DNA of 64,000 bases from the NCBI RefSeq assembly GCF_008973485.1, contig NZ_CP031223.1, positions 992,001-1,056,000 of the forward strand. Direction: 5' to 3'. A program made the translations under genes and the position numbers. Below, piece after piece: positions 35,775 to 45,076 of the stretch (its first letter is position 1; each line of letters begins with the position of its first letter). The notes under the pieces were generated by a model that searched no databases, had not been told where the DNA came from, and saw only the letters and a list, made by a program, of their open reading frames with translations. The stretch is from Psychrobacillus glaciei. GTDB lineage: Bacteria; Bacillota; Bacilli; Bacillales_A; Planococcaceae.

Positions 35775-36839
35775 TTGGATATAAAATTACTTCTTGCTTT
35801 TATCGTATCACTGGTAACCGCAATTGCTGTTACACCACTTGTTATTAAATTGGCACATAAAATAGGAGCTGTAGATAAACCTTCGGAACGAAAGGTTCAT
35901 CAAAATGTGATGCCTAGATTAGGTGGTCTTGCAATATTTATTGCAGTAACTGTTGGATATTTTGTGGCAGGATTATATGAAGCAAAGATTAATGGAATAA
36001 TTGTTGGTGCATTGATCATCATTGTTTTGGGAATAATAGATGATAAATATGAAATTTCTGCGAAAGTTAAATTAGCAGGCCAAATACTTGCTGCCTGTGC
36101 AGTAATGGGTAGTGGTTTGACAATTCAAGTACTAAATATTCCATTTTTAGGTGTATTTGATCTAGGGATTTTTTCATATGTAGTTACTTTACTATGGATT
36201 TTAGCCATAACAAATGCGATTAACTTAATTGATGGATTAGATGGATTATCTGCTGGTATTTCTTCCATTGTATTTGCAAGTATTGCTTTTCTAGCATTTT
36301 CTGCAGATAAAATGTTGATATTAACACTCTCTTTAGTTTTATTAGGAAGTACACTTGGGTTTTTATTCCACAACTTTTATCCAGCAAAGATTTTTATGGG
36401 AGATACTGGATCCATGTTTTTAGGATACTCTATTGCTATATTATCCTTACTAGGATTGTTTAAAAGTGTGACATTGTTTAGCTTTGTTGTACCAGTTATG
36501 ATTTTAGGTGTACCAATATTTGATACTTCGTTTGCGATAATTCGTAGACTTGTAAATAGAAAGCCCATATCCGTTGCGGATAAATCACATTTACATCATC
36601 GATTGTTAGCGCTCGGACTATCACATCGAGATACTGTGTTAGTAATATATGGTTTTGGTTTGATATTTAGTATCTCGGCGATTACATTTGAAACATTAAC
36701 GTTAAGATGGGCTATTTTCATTGTTGTTTTTATTTTAATCGCATTTGAAATTGTTGCAGAAAAAATTGGTCTCGTAAATGACGAGTATCGACCAATAATA
36801 GCTGTTTTCCGTAAGGTTGTTGGGTATAAGCGCAACTAG
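35775..36839 (+). CDS. tagO: Undecaprenyl-phosphate N-acetylglucosaminyl-1-phosphate transferase (TagO/WecA-like)
   Basis: A polytopic MraY/WecA-family membrane protein of about 354 residues. Signature segments are KPSERKVHQNVMPRLGG, GIIDDKYEIS, NLIDGLDGLSAGI (the catalytic Asp cluster), GDTGSMFLGYSIA and KSHLHHRLLALGLSHR. It transfers GlcNAc-1-phosphate to undecaprenyl phosphate, the first membrane step for wall teichoic acid and other lipid-linked wall polymers. It heads a rightward cluster for polymer synthesis. Start: the ATG at 35766 lies within the AAGGA ribosome site, so I use the TTG at 35775, 8 nt past it. A family call is safe; the exact acceptor polymer is inferred. Confidence 0.92.
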   Translation: MDIKLLLAFIVSLVTAIAVTPLVIKLAHKIGAVDKPSERKVHQNVMPRLGGLAIFIAVTVGYFVAGLYEAKINGIIVGALIIIVLGIIDDKYEISAKVKLAGQILAACAVMGSGLTIQVLNIPFLGVFDLGIFSYVVTLLWILAITNAINLIDGLDGLSAGISSIVFASIAFLAFSADKMLILTLSLVLLGSTLGFLFHNFYPAKIFMGDTGSMFLGYSIAILSLLGLFKSVTLFSFVVPVMILGVPIFDTSFAIIRRLVNRKPISVADKSHLHHRLLALGLSHRDTVLVIYGFGLIFSISAITFETLTLRWAIFIVVFILIAFEIVAEKIGLVNDEYRPIIAVFRKVVGYKRN

Positions 36840-36980
36840 CTTTTAGACTGATGACAAGCGTTTTCAAGTCAGTCAGAGATATCCACTAATTATTTTAGAG
36901 CATTCTAGAACTTAGGGATTTTGCGCTTTTCACATAATAATATTTATTAAATAATTCATTGAATGGTTGGTGTAAACGAG

Positions 36981-38096
36981 ATGAAAGTACCAATGTTAGA
37001 TTTATCCGAGCAGTATTCATATTTAAAAAGTGAAGTATTAGAAGCACTAGATAGTGTTATGAGTAGTTCACAATTTATTTTAGGTAATAACGTGAAGAAA
37101 CTGGAAGCGGATATCGCTAAGTATAGTCATGTTGCTCATGGTATCGGTTGTGGAAATGGTAGTGATGCAATTCATATTGCTCTACAAGCAGCGGGGGTTG
37201 GTGCTGGAGATGAAGTAATTACGACACCATTTACATTTTTTGCAACAGGTGGAGCAATTGTAAGAGCTGGAGCAACTCCAGTTTATGCGGACATTGACCC
37301 AGTATCCTTTAATCTAGATCCAAACGAAATTGAAAAACATATTACAGATAAAACAAAAGCGATTATTCCGGTTCATTTATATGGTCAAATGGCGGATATG
37401 GTAAGTATTCGTAAAATCGCTGATAAACATAATTTAGTTGTTATTGAAGATGCAGCACAAGCAATTGGTTCAAAACAAGGAGAATTTTCAGTTGGAGAAC
37501 TAGGCGATGCAGCTACTTATAGTTTTTTCCCAACTAAGAATCTTGGTGCCTATGGCGACGCTGGAATGGTCGTTACGAATAATGATGATATTGCTGAAAA
37601 GAGTAAAGTAATAAGAGTACATGGCAGTAAACCGAAATATTACCATCATGTGCTTGGATATAATAGTCGCTTAGATGAAATGCAGGCAGCAATATTAAAT
37701 GTTAAGTTCCCGCATTTAGATAAATGGGGTGAGCAACGTAGAAAACATGCAGACTTTTACACAAATTTACTAAATGAAAGAGTGTCTGAGTATGTGCAAA
37801 CACCTGTAAAAGTAAAAGGTTTCTATCATGTGTTCCATCAATACACGATATTGACAGACCGCCGTGATGAATTACAAGCTTATTTAAATGAAAATGGCGT
37901 TTCTACGATGATTTATTATCCACTACCATTGCATCTTCAGCCTGTTTTTGAAAACTTAGGATATAAAACAGGGGATTTCCCTAAAGCAGAAAAAGCGGCA
38001 AATGAAGCTCTTTCTTTACCGATGTTTCCTGAGTTGAAAGAAGAACAACAAAAATACGTAGTTGAAAAAATTGCGGAGTTTTTTGCAAAAAAATAA
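36981..38096 (+). CDS. DegT/DnrJ/EryC1/StrS-family sugar aminotransferase (WbpE/WlbC-like)
   Basis: About 371 residues. PLP-dependent sugar aminotransferase with GNGSDAIHIALQAAGVGAGDEVI, VIEDAAQAIGS, and the PLP lysine in YSFFPTKNLGAYGDAGM, then GYNSRLDEMQAAIL. In the WbpA/B/E/D pathway such an enzyme aminates UDP-2-acetamido-3-oxo-glucuronate at C3. The oxidoreductase, dehydrogenase and acetyltransferase genes needed for that route follow closely, which is the main reason for this call. The ATG at 36981 matches family N-termini (MKVPMLDLSEQY); an ATG 18 bp earlier has no ribosome site, and the site here is weak too. Confidence 0.88.
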   Translation: MKVPMLDLSEQYSYLKSEVLEALDSVMSSSQFILGNNVKKLEADIAKYSHVAHGIGCGNGSDAIHIALQAAGVGAGDEVITTPFTFFATGGAIVRAGATPVYADIDPVSFNLDPNEIEKHITDKTKAIIPVHLYGQMADMVSIRKIADKHNLVVIEDAAQAIGSKQGEFSVGELGDAATYSFFPTKNLGAYGDAGMVVTNNDDIAEKSKVIRVHGSKPKYYHHVLGYNSRLDEMQAAILNVKFPHLDKWGEQRRKHADFYTNLLNERVSEYVQTPVKVKGFYHVFHQYTILTDRRDELQAYLNENGVSTMIYYPLPLHLQPVFENLGYKTGDFPKAEKAANEALSLPMFPELKEEQQKYVVEKIAEFFAKK

Positions 38097-38110
38097 TGAA
38101 ATGGTGAATT

Positions 38111-38144
38111 GGTAGAGGGAGACGTGTATACGTTTCCCTCTACC
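38111..38144 (+). promoter_or_regulatory. Perfect hairpin inside the glycopolymer operon
   Basis: GGTAGAGGGA...TCCCTCTACC with an inner ACGT/ACGT pair and almost no loop. No T-run follows, so it is not an ordinary terminator. It could mark a processing or pausing site between the aminotransferase and Wzz-like genes. Confidence 0.6.
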
Positions 38145-38168
38145 TGCCTGTATTGAAGGAGAAGTGTA

Positions 38169-38909
38169 ATGACTGAAAATAAGAGTTACCGATTATATGA
38201 TTCATTAGAATTCTTTTGGAATAAGAAGATTTGGTTTATTATTATTCCAATAGTTGTGGCTTTACTAGGATTTGTAGGTTCAATGTTAATACCTAAAGAT
38301 GGTGACTATGTTGGAAAAAGCATCGTATTCACAGGATCTGTAAAAATAGAGGCGTTAACAAATCCAGAACATATTATGACTATGTACGGAAAGCATTTTA
38401 CAGGAAATACAGATGTATTTGTTCCAACTAGAAGTTATATTAAAACAGAAACTTATGGGAATAATAAAGAAGAAGTAACAAAAGAACTTAATCAGTTCAA
38501 TGATCAATTGTTTGGTGCTCTAATGGATCAATATAATAAAATTATTGCAGGAACTGAAAATTACGCAAAAATTCAAGCGGAGCGTATAGAAACATTAAAA
38601 ACTGCGGTTGAAGCTTATAAAGGTGCTTTGGCAAGCACTGATAATGTAACGGTAAACAATAATTACGCGATGTTGTTAAGTGCAGCTGAAATGGATTTAA
38701 CGAATGCATTAGCGACCGAACAACGTGTAAAAAATGATATTCTAGTATATGAAAAACCTAATATTGCTAAAGCTACTACTGTTGTGAAAACAAAATCATA
38801 TGGCTTAGAAGGTACAATTGCTGGATTTATTTTTGGGATTTTAATAACTATATTTGTTTTATCTTTATGGAAATACATTTTAGAAGCTAGAGGGAGTAAA
38901 AGAGCATGA
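38169..38909 (+). CDS. Wzz-like polysaccharide chain-length/co-polymerase protein
   Basis: A 246-residue protein with two membrane helices, one near residues 20-40 (IWFIIIPIVVALLGFVGSML) and one near 213-233, enclosing an outer helical domain. This is the architecture of Wzz/chain-length determinant proteins that work with Wzy polymerases. The first segment (DSLEFFWNKKIW) is typical. No tyrosine-kinase domain is attached. It overlaps the next gene by 4 bp and belongs to the Wzx/Wzy cluster. The call rests on topology and context more than on sequence motifs. Confidence 0.72.
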   Translation: MTENKSYRLYDSLEFFWNKKIWFIIIPIVVALLGFVGSMLIPKDGDYVGKSIVFTGSVKIEALTNPEHIMTMYGKHFTGNTDVFVPTRSYIKTETYGNNKEEVTKELNQFNDQLFGALMDQYNKIIAGTENYAKIQAERIETLKTAVEAYKGALASTDNVTVNNNYAMLLSAAEMDLTNALATEQRVKNDILVYEKPNIAKATTVVKTKSYGLEGTIAGFIFGILITIFVLSLWKYILEARGSKRA

Positions 38910-39919
38910 TTCAATTTGCAATTGTAGGTATGGGTTTCATCGCAGATAAACATATAGCTGCTATTCGCAATACAGAAGGTGCAAACCTATTTGCCATTTG
39001 TGATAATAACCCGGATCGTTTAACTATAGACGATGAGAATGTCTTAAAATATACGGACTTAGAAAAAATGCTTTCGGACAACCCTCAAATTGATGTTGTG
39101 AATATTTGTGTACCGTCCGGTCTTCACGCAACTTTGACGAAGGTTGTTGCTAAATATAAGAAACATATTATTACGGAAAAACCTATGGCACTAAATTCGG
39201 CGGATGCAAAAGAAATGATGGAAGTAGCAGAAAAAGAAGGCGTAAAACTAGCTATCGTACATCCGAATCGTTATCGTCCGGCAATTATGGAAGTTCGTAA
39301 ATTAATGGATGCAGAAAAGTTTGGTAAGTTAAGTCATGCAAATGCAACAGTTCGATGGAATAGAGGTCAAGAATATTACGACCAAGCTCCATGGAGAGGT
39401 ACGAAGAAGTTTGATGGTGGCGTGTTGATGAATCAGGCAATACATAATTTAGACTTACTTCTTTGGTTTATGGGTCCAGTAAAATCTGTTCAAGGGATGG
39501 TAGCGACTAGATTCCGCGATATAGAAACAGAAGATGTTGCAACTGGGCTAGTCGAATTTGAAAGTGGTGCACTTGGTGTTGTAGAAGCAGCAACGACAAT
39601 TTATCCTCAAAATTTAGAAGAATCTCTTTCCATTTTTGGTGAAACTGCTAGCGTGAAAGTTAGTGGGAAAAATGCTTTATTCATCGAAACATGGGATGTT
39701 GAAGGAGTTAAAGAAGAGGAAGTCGAAGCACTTAAAGCCAATATACAAAATGAGCCTTGGGGCAAAAAAGGTCATGACTGTATTATCGAAGATATGGTAG
39801 CTGCGATCAAAGAAAACAGAGAGCCTGCAGTGAGTGGGGTAGACGGTTATAACCCAGTTCGTTTAATCGAAGCAATTATTGAATCATCTGAAACAGGGAA
39901 ACGTATCACATTCTCGTAA
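38906..39919 (+). CDS. Gfo/Idh/MocA-family oxidoreductase (WbpB-like)
   Basis: A 337-residue NAD-dependent sugar oxidoreductase: Rossmann start FAIVGMGFIADKHIAAI, the EKPMALN motif, HPNRYRPAI, and FDGGVLMNQAIHNLDLLLWFMG. WbpB oxidises C3 of UDP-GlcNAcA to the 3-keto form that the aminotransferase then uses; the two act as a coupled pair in P. aeruginosa. The gene starts inside its upstream neighbour (ATGA overlap) with GGGAG as ribosome site. Specific substrate is inferred from the cluster, not from sequence alone. Confidence 0.88.
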   Translation: MIQFAIVGMGFIADKHIAAIRNTEGANLFAICDNNPDRLTIDDENVLKYTDLEKMLSDNPQIDVVNICVPSGLHATLTKVVAKYKKHIITEKPMALNSADAKEMMEVAEKEGVKLAIVHPNRYRPAIMEVRKLMDAEKFGKLSHANATVRWNRGQEYYDQAPWRGTKKFDGGVLMNQAIHNLDLLLWFMGPVKSVQGMVATRFRDIETEDVATGLVEFESGALGVVEAATTIYPQNLEESLSIFGETASVKVSGKNALFIETWDVEGVKEEEVEALKANIQNEPWGKKGHDCIIEDMVAAIKENREPAVSGVDGYNPVRLIEAIIESSETGKRITFS

Positions 39920-39993
39920 ACAGAAAAATGGTAGTAGTCTGGAAATTACTTAAAATTTATATAATCTGATTGACAATTAAAGGAGAGACAATA

Positions 39994-41310
39994 ATGTCTA
40001 CATATTATGAGGAATTATTAGCAAAAATTGAAAATCGTACTGCGGTAATTGGTGTAGTTGGATTAGGCTATGTTGGATTACCACTTTCAGTTGAAAAAGC
40101 AAAAGCTGGATACACTGTTATTGGTTTTGACGTACAAGAATCTAAAGTAGAACAAGTAAATGAAGGCATTAACTATATTGGTGACGTAGTAGATCATGAT
40201 TTGAAAGATATGGTGGATTCAGGACACTTAAGAGCTTCTTCCGATTACGGTTCTATTACTGCAGTGGATGCAGTTGCTATCTGTGTACCAACTCCATTAG
40301 ATATTTATCAACAACCAGATACTTCATACGTTGAAAGTTCTGTGCATGAAATTGCAAAATATGCAAAAAAAGGAACTTTAGTAGTTCTTGAATCAACAAC
40401 ATACCCAGGTACTACAGAAGAAATTATCCGCAAAGCATTAGAAGACCAAGGATTTACAGTAGGAGAAGATATTTTCATCGCGTATTCTCCTGAGAGAATA
40501 GATCCAGGTAACAAGAGCTTTAATACAAAAAATACACCAAAAGTAGTTGGTGGTATTACGGAAAAATGTACGAATGTAGCAGCTGCGCTTTATAGCAGTG
40601 TACTAGATGGGGATGTGCATAAAGTTTCAAGTCCAGCTATTGCTGAAATGGAAAAGATTTTTGAAAACACATTCCGTCATATTAATATTGCACTTGCAAA
40701 TGAGATGGCTATTCTTTGTGAAAAAATGGGAATTGATGTTTGGGAAGTTATTGATGCAGCAAAAACAAAACCATACGGCTTTATGGCGTTTTATCCAGGC
40801 CCAGGTTTAGGAGGACACTGTATTCCAATCGATCCATTCTATTTAACTTGGAAAGCTAGGGAATATAACTACCATACAAAACTAATCGAATTAGCTGGTG
40901 AAATTAATAACTCGATGCCAGATTATGTTATTACACGTACAATGCAAATATTAAACGATGAAGGTAAAGCACTTCGTAATGCGAATGTTCTTTTACTTGG
41001 AGTTGCTTATAAAAAAGACATCGATGATATGCGTGAATCTCCATCATTAAAATTAATCGAATTACTTATTAAACAAGGCGCTGATTTCAAATCAATCGAT
41101 CCTCATATAGGACAATTTAGAGTAAATGGTGAAACTCTAGAAACTTCTGAGTTAACAGATGAGATGCTCGAGGCAGCTGATATTGTCATTTTAGCAACAG
41201 ATCATAGTTCATTTGACTATGCTAATATCGCCAAAAAATCAAAAGTAATTTTTGATACGCGTAATGCATTCAAAGGAATCGAAACTCCAAATCGTTATAT
41301 CAAGCTATAA
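39994..41310 (+). CDS. UDP-N-acetylglucosamine 6-dehydrogenase-type nucleotide-sugar dehydrogenase (WbpA-like)
   Basis: A 438-residue UDP-sugar dehydrogenase: NAD-binding GVVGLGYVGLPLSVEKA, central VLESTTYPGTTEE, and the catalytic Cys in PGPGLGGHCIPIDPF (about 268), then NVLLLGVAYKKDIDDMRESPS. In the WbpA group these oxidise UDP-GlcNAc to UDP-GlcNAcA, the first step toward UDP-diacetamido-uronic acids. The ATG at 39994 is used because GGAGAG precedes it by 8 nt; an ATG 24 bp earlier has none. Alternatives are a UDP-ManNAc dehydrogenase (WecC-like) or UDP-glucose dehydrogenase; the neighbours favour UDP-GlcNAc. Confidence 0.9.
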   Translation: MSTYYEELLAKIENRTAVIGVVGLGYVGLPLSVEKAKAGYTVIGFDVQESKVEQVNEGINYIGDVVDHDLKDMVDSGHLRASSDYGSITAVDAVAICVPTPLDIYQQPDTSYVESSVHEIAKYAKKGTLVVLESTTYPGTTEEIIRKALEDQGFTVGEDIFIAYSPERIDPGNKSFNTKNTPKVVGGITEKCTNVAAALYSSVLDGDVHKVSSPAIAEMEKIFENTFRHINIALANEMAILCEKMGIDVWEVIDAAKTKPYGFMAFYPGPGLGGHCIPIDPFYLTWKAREYNYHTKLIELAGEINNSMPDYVITRTMQILNDEGKALRNANVLLLGVAYKKDIDDMRESPSLKLIELLIKQGADFKSIDPHIGQFRVNGETLETSELTDEMLEAADIVILATDHSSFDYANIAKKSKVIFDTRNAFKGIETPNRYIKL

Positions 41311-41323
41311 GGGGGCTACGAAA

Positions 41324-42055
41324 ATGAACTTTATACATGAAACTGCTGAATTAGGTGAAAATACGACAGTTGGTCATTTCTCAGTAATTGAAGAAGGCGC
41401 GAAAATTGGTAACAATGTTCGCGTCGGTAATCGTGTAACCATTCATGCAGATTCTATTATTGGTGATGGTACTACGATCGATGATGGTGCAGTAGTCGGT
41501 AAACAACCAAAGCCTGCAAAAACAAGTACAATGCAAATTACGAAAAAAATTCCTCCACTTCAGCTAGGAAAAGAATGTACAATTGGTGCAAATACGATTG
41601 TCTATAGAGGAGCAATAGTAGGAGAAAGTACATTAATTGCAGACCTGGCAACAGTTCGTGAAGATGTGGAAATTGGTTCTTTTGTGATCATTGGACGTAA
41701 TGTGACGGTCGAAAACTTTGTCACAATTGGTGACCGTACGAAAATTCAATCGAACTCTTATATTACAGCTCATTCTACTTTAGAAGATCATGTCTTCATC
41801 GCACCTTGTGTGACAACGACAAATGATAACTTTATGGGTAGAACGGAAGCACGTTTTGATAAAATTCGTGGAGCAATTGTAAAACGTGGGGCTCGTGTTG
41901 GTGGTGCTTCTATTATTCTTCCTGGTATTACAATTGCAGAAGAAACTTTTGTAGCAGCAGGTGCTATCGTTACAAAAGATACAGAAGAAAAAACAGTAAT
42001 TAAAGGGTTCCCTGCTAAATTCTTGAAAAATGTACCTGAGGAGGAACTACTCTAA
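41324..42055 (+). CDS. Left-handed beta-helix N-acetyltransferase (WbpD-like)
   Basis: A 243-residue hexapeptide-repeat acetyltransferase: repeated I/V-G-x-x-V units (ENTTVGHFSVIEEGAKIGNN, VGNRVTIHADSII) wind through most of the protein, with a HSTLEDHVFIAPC segment and the late RVGGASIILPGITI. WbpD acetylates the new 3-amino group, giving UDP-GlcNAc(3NAc)A. The ATG at 41324 has GGGGG 8 nt upstream; a longer frame reaches back into the dehydrogenase gene but is not supported. The next gene begins on the base after its stop. Confidence 0.88.
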   Translation: MNFIHETAELGENTTVGHFSVIEEGAKIGNNVRVGNRVTIHADSIIGDGTTIDDGAVVGKQPKPAKTSTMQITKKIPPLQLGKECTIGANTIVYRGAIVGESTLIADLATVREDVEIGSFVIIGRNVTVENFVTIGDRTKIQSNSYITAHSTLEDHVFIAPCVTTTNDNFMGRTEARFDKIRGAIVKRGARVGGASIILPGITIAEETFVAAGAIVTKDTEEKTVIKGFPAKFLKNVPEEELL

Positions 42056-43471
42056 GTGTTTTCTCAGCTAAAACGTTTAGGAGCGGATTCGCTCCTTTAC
42101 GCATTTATGAATGTAGGAACGAAACTAATCGCATTTATATTGTTTCCGCTATATGCTTACTATATCGGTGATACAGCGAAAATAGGTATACTTCAGCTTG
42201 TTGATACCAATGTTTCCATGCTAACTTTTTTGGTTATTTTTGGTACAGATTCTGCTTTAGCCTATTATTATTTTGAATATAAAGATAAAGAAACACGTGA
42301 AAAATATGTTCGATCTGTGATGACTTTTCGTTTATCAGTTGTTTTCTTGTTAGTTATTGCATTTTTAATAGGTGGAGATTGGCTTTCCTCATTACTTCTA
42401 GGCTCTTCTGGATACACTGACTTGTTTTATATTGCACTTGGCACACTTTGCTTAGATACGATAGTTACCTTAGTATTAACGATTTTAAGGTATGAATTTC
42501 AAACAAAAAAAGTGGTATTCACAACAGTAGCTAAAATGCTTTTGATTGCTATTGTTTCCGTCCTTTTCTTAATGTTCATTTGGGATTCACTTGATGGGAT
42601 ATTAGTAGCAAGACTGATAAGCGTAGGAATTATAGTCTTAGTATTAATTAAGCCTGTAAAAATATATTTACGACCTTTGTTTGAATGGGGTATCTTAAAA
42701 AAAATCTTAGTTTATGCAGCTCCATTAGTTCCCGCTTCTTTAGCATTTTGGGTGATTGCAAATGCAAATAACTATTTTTTAAAAGCATATGGAACCTTAT
42801 CAGATGTTGGACTATACGGTACAGCAATTAAATTTGCTACTTTCATTACGTTATTAACGAGTGGCATTCAATTAGCGTGGAGACCATTTTCTATGTCTTT
42901 AAAAGACAAAGATAGTAGTCCAAAGTTGTTTGCTACTTTATATGCAGCTTTCTTATTGGTAGGGAGTTTAGGAGTTTTGTTGTTAGCTACAGCAATGCCG
43001 TGGATAATTTTAGTTATGCCAGAAGAATTTAGAATTGCATTTCAGTACGTAGCACCAATTGCTATTGCAACATTTTTAAATTTTTATTATATGATTGTCT
43101 CGACTGGGATATTTTATACGAAACAAACGAAACATATTTCTATAGCTTTTGGAATAGCAGCAGTAATTTCAGTTATATTGAATTTTATTTTTGTGCCAGT
43201 CTTCTCGATTTGGGGTACTGTTATCTCGTATATAGTAGCATACTGTGTTGCATTGTTTTTAGTATTCCGCAAAAGTCAAAAGCTGTACTATGTTCCTTTT
43301 TCGGGATTTAAAATGGCGTGGACAATCTTTTGGTTAATCGCAGCAACTGTAAGTATTGTTTATATTCAAGTAAAGGATCTAAATAATTGGTCAATTGCAG
43401 GAGTTTGGATTGGATTTATTGTCCTGATTCTTCTTGTTCGAATGGACAAATATTTTGTGAAAAGAAAGTAA
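42056..43471 (+). CDS. Wzx-type lipid-linked oligosaccharide flippase
   Basis: A 471-residue integral membrane protein with about 12-14 hydrophobic helices and no soluble domain; the opening LKRLGADSLLYAFMNVGTKLIAFILFPLYAYYIGD is characteristic of the MOP/polysaccharide-exporter (Wzx) family. It should turn undecaprenyl-linked repeat units across the membrane. It starts with GTG directly after the acetyltransferase stop, with GAGGAGG inside the preceding gene as ribosome site, so translation is probably coupled. Confidence 0.88.
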   Translation: MFSQLKRLGADSLLYAFMNVGTKLIAFILFPLYAYYIGDTAKIGILQLVDTNVSMLTFLVIFGTDSALAYYYFEYKDKETREKYVRSVMTFRLSVVFLLVIAFLIGGDWLSSLLLGSSGYTDLFYIALGTLCLDTIVTLVLTILRYEFQTKKVVFTTVAKMLLIAIVSVLFLMFIWDSLDGILVARLISVGIIVLVLIKPVKIYLRPLFEWGILKKILVYAAPLVPASLAFWVIANANNYFLKAYGTLSDVGLYGTAIKFATFITLLTSGIQLAWRPFSMSLKDKDSSPKLFATLYAAFLLVGSLGVLLLATAMPWIILVMPEEFRIAFQYVAPIAIATFLNFYYMIVSTGIFYTKQTKHISIAFGIAAVISVILNFIFVPVFSIWGTVISYIVAYCVALFLVFRKSQKLYYVPFSGFKMAWTIFWLIAATVSIVYIQVKDLNNWSIAGVWIGFIVLILLVRMDKYFVKRK

Positions 43472-43483
43472 TGGTGATAAGAC

Positions 43484-45076
43484 ATGGAGAAAAAATGTAT
43501 AACTAACCTGAGACATAAAGAATTTTATCCTATAAAAGGTGTGGGGTATGAAGGTTTTTTTAGAGGTTATTTTTACTATAAAAATCAATATGTCACCCAT
43601 GAAAACTTTGCAAATCTATATAATGATGGGGCAACTCCAGATCCCACGGTTTGGAATGGAGAATTTGCGCTCATTTTACAAATGAGCAATGAGATCGTTT
43701 TAGTTACAGATAAAAAGAGATCTATTCCATTGTTTTATACGTTAAATGAATCAAATGATTGGATTGTACAAGATCACCTTGAGCCAAATTCTACTATGTC
43801 CTTTCACAAAGTTGCAGAAGAGGAACTTTTATTAGCTGGCTTTGTCGCGGGTGAAAAAACATTATTTCAGAATTGGTACCAGTTGGAAGTTGCTTCTATA
43901 GTTCATTTAAAGGAGCGGGCATCCAAGCATTCATATTATTCGTATGTAACAGAAAAAGAAAATGACTCTGTCGACGCTTTTGCTGAGGAGCTAGCTCATA
44001 TTTTAAATGAAGTATTTGATGACTTAGTAGTAAGATTGGCGGGACGAAAAATTGTTCTTCCCTTAAGTGGTGGATATGATTCTCGTATTATTGCATTATT
44101 ATTAAAAGATAGAGGGCTCTCTGATTCTATTGTTACCTTTACGTATGGCAGACCTGGTAATGGAGAAGCTACAGTTAGTAAAGAAATTGCCGACCGCCTA
44201 GGATTGAAGTGGAAATACTTTGCCTATGACAAAGCAATGTGGGAAGAACTTTATAAATCGAAATTATGGAAAGATTATGTTCTATACGCAAGCAATGGAG
44301 CATCGGCTGCACATTTACAAGATTTCCCCAGTACTAAGTTATTGGTGGAAGAAGAGTCCTTACAAAATGCAGTTTTTATGCCTGGTCATTCACTAGATTT
44401 TTTAGGTGGAAGCCATTTACCATATGAAGCGATTCTTGATAAAGAGTTTACAACGAAGGAAGTAGTAGATTTTATCGTTCTTAAGCATTTCCGATTATGG
44501 CAAAAAACTGGTGGGATAAGTTTTACAAATAGTGATATTTATAATTCAGTTACGAAATATGTATCAGATTACACAAATCTTACAAATGAGCGAGTAACAT
44601 CGATTATGGATGAATGGAACTGGAAGGAAAGACAAGCAAAGTTTATCATTAACTCTGTTCGAGTGTATGAATACTTTGATCAGGATTGGTCTATGCCATT
44701 ATGGGATGATCGATTAATCCATTTCTTTAGTAAAATCCCAGTGGATTTAAAATATAAGAAGTATTTATATGATTATACATTGCATAAAATGTATCCTGAT
44801 TTTTATCCATACCCTCAAAAGCCTGGACCAGAAAATTCATTGAGAAACAAATATGGATTACTTTATCCTTTATTACGCAAAATATATCGAAAGAAAAATC
44901 TTTACCGCAAATATTTTGATGAGCCAATGGAATGGTTTGGAATTTATCCTACGTATAAACAATATGTAGATTCCTTAACTTTTAAAAAAGATGGTCAAAA
45001 ATATAGTAATCCGTATAATATAAATTCGTTTATTGTAAAAGATATGATAGAGATGATGAAGGAGATAACAAAATGA
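43484..45076 (+). CDS. Asparagine-synthase-like amidotransferase lacking the N-terminal catalytic Cys
   Basis: A 530-residue protein with a class II glutaminase-like N-terminal half and a C-terminal asparagine-synthase/ATP-pyrophosphatase half. The ATP loop is LPLSGGYDSRIIALLLKDRG (about 190-210); IVTFTYGRPGNGEATVSKEIADRLG follows. The first residues are MEKKC, so the Cys that must be residue 2 for glutaminase activity is missing, although WNGEFALIL and the later fold are recognisable. In uronate-rich polymer clusters, proteins of this kind (WbpS type) amidate the carboxyl of a sugar acid; that is the most likely job here, perhaps with free ammonia or another ligase chemistry. The gene overlaps the epimerase gene by 4 bp. 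Confidence 0.82.
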   Translation: MEKKCITNLRHKEFYPIKGVGYEGFFRGYFYYKNQYVTHENFANLYNDGATPDPTVWNGEFALILQMSNEIVLVTDKKRSIPLFYTLNESNDWIVQDHLEPNSTMSFHKVAEEELLLAGFVAGEKTLFQNWYQLEVASIVHLKERASKHSYYSYVTEKENDSVDAFAEELAHILNEVFDDLVVRLAGRKIVLPLSGGYDSRIIALLLKDRGLSDSIVTFTYGRPGNGEATVSKEIADRLGLKWKYFAYDKAMWEELYKSKLWKDYVLYASNGASAAHLQDFPSTKLLVEEESLQNAVFMPGHSLDFLGGSHLPYEAILDKEFTTKEVVDFIVLKHFRLWQKTGGISFTNSDIYNSVTKYVSDYTNLTNERVTSIMDEWNWKERQAKFIINSVRVYEYFDQDWSMPLWDDRLIHFFSKIPVDLKYKKYLYDYTLHKMYPDFYPYPQKPGPENSLRNKYGLLYPLLRKIYRKKNLYRKYFDEPMEWFGIYPTYKQYVDSLTFKKDGQKYSNPYNINSFIVKDMIEMMKEITK

